From: Aquimarina sediminis
Lineage (GTDB): Bacteria > Bacteroidota > Bacteroidia > Flavobacteriales > Flavobacteriaceae
Length of the DNA: 64,000 bases
NCBI RefSeq assembly: GCF_002895435.1
Contig: NZ_POYJ01000017.1
Location: 1-64,000, forward strand
Direction: 5' to 3'
The translations under genes and the position numbers were made by a program. Positions 62,874 to 64,000 of this stretch are shown here, piece by piece. Numbering within the stretch: position 1 is the stretch's first letter; every line of letters begins with the position of its first letter. Under the pieces are notes generated by a model, which saw only the letters and a program-made list of their open reading frames with translations, did no database searches and was not told the origin of the DNA.

Positions 62874-63128
62874 ATGAATAGTATCGATTGGTTAGGTTTT
62901 GTAGGGGTTTTTCAAATACTTCTCGCCTACTTCCTAAATGTAGTTGGAAAAATTTCTAATAAAAGCCTGTCTTTTATAATACTTAACTTTGTAGGAGCAG
63001 CAATGGCATGCTTAGCCTCTATTTTATTAAATTATATTCCTTTTATAATCCTGGAAGGAGCATGGACAATCGTATCATTGATCTCATTGATTACTTATAA
63101 AAAACAAAAAAATGACTGGAGAAACTAA
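62874..63128 (+). CDS. CBU_0592-type small membrane protein
   Basis: An 84-residue protein with three transmembrane helices. Motifs IDWLGFVGVFQILLAYFLNV and FVGAAMACLASILLNYIPFI followed by ILEGAWTIVSL match the CBU_0592 family. Its last codons overlap the start of the downstream ACT-domain gene by 17 bases, indicating translational coupling. Confidence 0.88.
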   Translation: MNSIDWLGFVGVFQILLAYFLNVVGKISNKSLSFIILNFVGAAMACLASILLNYIPFIILEGAWTIVSLISLITYKKQKNDWRN

Positions 63129-63513
63129 TATATCAACACTTATAAAAGATATGACCCCAGTATTAAACTCTGGAGAATATGTATTTGCTACGCTAAAAGA
63201 TATAAGCAAAATTGATAGGAATGATACCATCTGCGAATTCAAGGAAAAAGAAGGAACTACTATTGTTATCAAAAAAGAAAAAGCTGATGAATTAGGACTA
63301 ACCTATGACTATATCTCATCATGGATTACACTAATGATCCACTCCTCTTTAGAAGCAGTTGGATTAACCGCCTTATTCTCTACAACACTAGCCCAACATA
63401 ATATTAGTTGTAATGTTATCGCCGGGTATTATCATGATCACATCTTTGTAGACTGTAAAGATGCAAACAAAGCAATAAAAGTTTTGAACGAATTATCTAA
63501 AAACTATAAGTAA
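63112..63513 (+). CDS. ACT-domain protein
   Basis: A 133-residue protein with two ACT-type halves (about 25-75, GEYVFATLKDISKIDRNDTI, and about 78-130, EAVGLTALFSTTLAQHNISC followed by VDCKDANKAIKVLNEL). ACT domains bind small ligands, often amino acids. It overlaps the membrane protein gene upstream and is probably a partner of it. Confidence 0.86.
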   Translation: MTGETNISTLIKDMTPVLNSGEYVFATLKDISKIDRNDTICEFKEKEGTTIVIKKEKADELGLTYDYISSWITLMIHSSLEAVGLTALFSTTLAQHNISCNVIAGYYHDHIFVDCKDANKAIKVLNELSKNYK

Positions 63514-63567
63514 AGAAACATTGTACCAATACCATTTTTGAATTTTGTAACTATGGTTCCTTAAATT

Positions 63568-63601
63568 AAAAAACCTACACTACCAGGAGAAGTAATGTAG
63601 G
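63568..63601 (-). terminator. Terminator at the end of a minus-strand transcript
   Basis: On the minus strand CCTACATTAC pairs with GTAGTGTAGG across an 8-base loop and is followed by TTTTTT. It lies downstream of the small acidic ORF at 63709-63843 and of a further hairpin at 63601-63631. Confidence 0.72.
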
Positions 63602-63631
63602 CTTTCGTCCGCCTAACCACTAGGCCAAAGC
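63601..63631 (-). ncRNA. Structured 3' element before the terminator
   Basis: Read on the minus strand, GCTTT pairs with AAAGC (63631-63627 with 63605-63601) and CCTA pairs with TAGG inside. The sequence GGCCTAGTGGTTAGGCGGAC looks like a tRNA D-arm, but no complete tRNA can be folded. It may be part of the 3' UTR of the small acidic ORF or a small RNA. Confidence 0.35.
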
Positions 63632-63708
63632 ACATTAAACTAAGCTTTAGATTTTGCTATGAATTAAAACACATTGTACTTTGTTATCTTTATAGTCATA
63701 AATTCTTT

Positions 63709-63843
63709 CTAATCTTTTTTTGATGGTGTCTTTTCGTTATCATTTTCTTCATCATCTTCTAATTCATCAATAATAAAATCATAGGTAATCGATGTTTCTG
63801 GATTGCCAGTTGTATCATCAAATTCAATTTCAAACCAAGTCAT
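63709..63843 (-). CDS. Small acidic protein (44 aa)
   Basis: An ATG frame on the minus strand encoding 44 residues: MTWFEIEFDDTTGNPETSIT, then IIDELEDDEENDNEKTPSKKD. It is strongly acidic with a short basic end, typical of a small cytoplasmic protein or of an antitoxin-like or anti-DNA mimic, but no partner is visible. It is followed by a structured element and a good terminator, supporting a real short transcript. Confidence 0.5.
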   Translation of the reverse strand: MTWFEIEFDDTTGNPETSITYDFIIDELEDDEENDNEKTPSKKD

Positions 63844-64000
63844 AATTCAGTTAAGTTTAGATTAATATTTCATTACTGTCCCGCTCACATTTAGCATAGC
63901 CTGCCGCCAAACGATATAGCGGTCTAAGTTTATTAGGATTTCTTAATAACTAACATCATTGTCTTTTGATAATATTGGCGTATACAACTTTAATAGCTTC
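63844..64000. other. Window end, no gene seen
   Basis: About 150 bases with a locally G+C-rich piece around 63885-63925 containing CCGCC and AGCGG arms. It resembles a repetitive or palindromic element. It should also hold the promoter of the small acidic ORF, although no consensus match was found. No ORF reaching the window edge was identified. Confidence 0.4.

Noticed and set aside
63601..63631. tRNA gene
   Set aside because: The D-arm-like sequence is not followed by anticodon and T arms of normal size. A terminator hairpin begins immediately after it.

Overview
The window looks like chromosomal DNA of a marine member of the Flavobacteriaceae (Bacteroidota); an Aquimarina-like genus would fit, but the species cannot be named from sequence alone. 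The evidence is low G+C with many A/T homopolymer runs, promoters of the Bacteroidota type (TTG-N18/19-TAnnTTTG) with weak or absent Shine-Dalgarno sequences, a type IX secretion (T9SS) sorting domain, many short lipoprotein signal peptides, a TonB-dependent receptor with an N-terminal carboxypeptidase-like domain, and several families typical of this phylum (DUF4625, DUF1573, the putative porin next to rnhB).

Layout. 1-830: the upstream control region of an rRNA operon lying left of the window on the minus strand (three tandem strong promoters), then a structured intergenic RNA-like element. 0.8-10 kb, mostly minus strand: an FdhF/YdeP-type molybdopterin oxidoreductase, a lipoprotein, an AHSA1-type protein, a DJ-1/PfpI protein, a zinc alcohol dehydrogenase, an AhpD-like protein, a Crp/Fnr regulator, a POT-type transporter and a frameshifted outer-membrane beta-barrel gene. 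10-28 kb: putative porin, RNase HII (rnhB), a large lipoprotein, a secreted T9SS metallopeptidase with two FN3 repeats, lipB, an S41 peptidase, a membrane-tethered LuxR-type regulator, DUF1573 and thioredoxin-like proteins, and lysS. 28-40 kb: a lysine-rich repeat protein, a SPOR protein, a DUF2157/GDYXXLXY pair, and a three-gene lipid-type operon (membrane hydroxylase, a DarB-like ketosynthase fused to a haem-oxygenase-like di-iron domain, and an uncharacterised protein), then yiaA and aqpZ. 41-51 kb, plus strand: a polysaccharide deacetylase, a 21-bp degenerate tandem repeat array, and a series of small-molecule enzymes and AraC regulators. 51-58 kb: a GH20 hexosaminidase and a probable metal-uptake locus (His/Cys-rich exported protein, TonB receptor, two DUF4625 lipoproteins, AraC regulator). 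58.9-64 kb: more mosaic, with a G+C-rich repeat-bearing segment, a GH2 glycosidase, a secreted protein with a caspase-like His/Cys dyad, small membrane and ACT proteins, and a 44-residue acidic ORF followed by a structured 3' region.

The most interesting coherent unit is the 32.6-36.1 kb operon. Its central protein joins a complete ketosynthase triad (Cys125, His291, Asn326) to a C-terminal domain with an HxxxDxxH motif typical of haem-oxygenase-like di-iron oxidases, and it sits between a His-box fatty-acid hydroxylase and an unknown His-rich protein. This suggests an unrecognised route to an oxidised or decarboxylated lipid. Other notable items are the 21-bp array, the likely frameshift in the beta-barrel gene, and several small ORFs too short for usual gene callers. 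No CRISPR array, complete insertion sequence, prophage or tRNA gene was seen.
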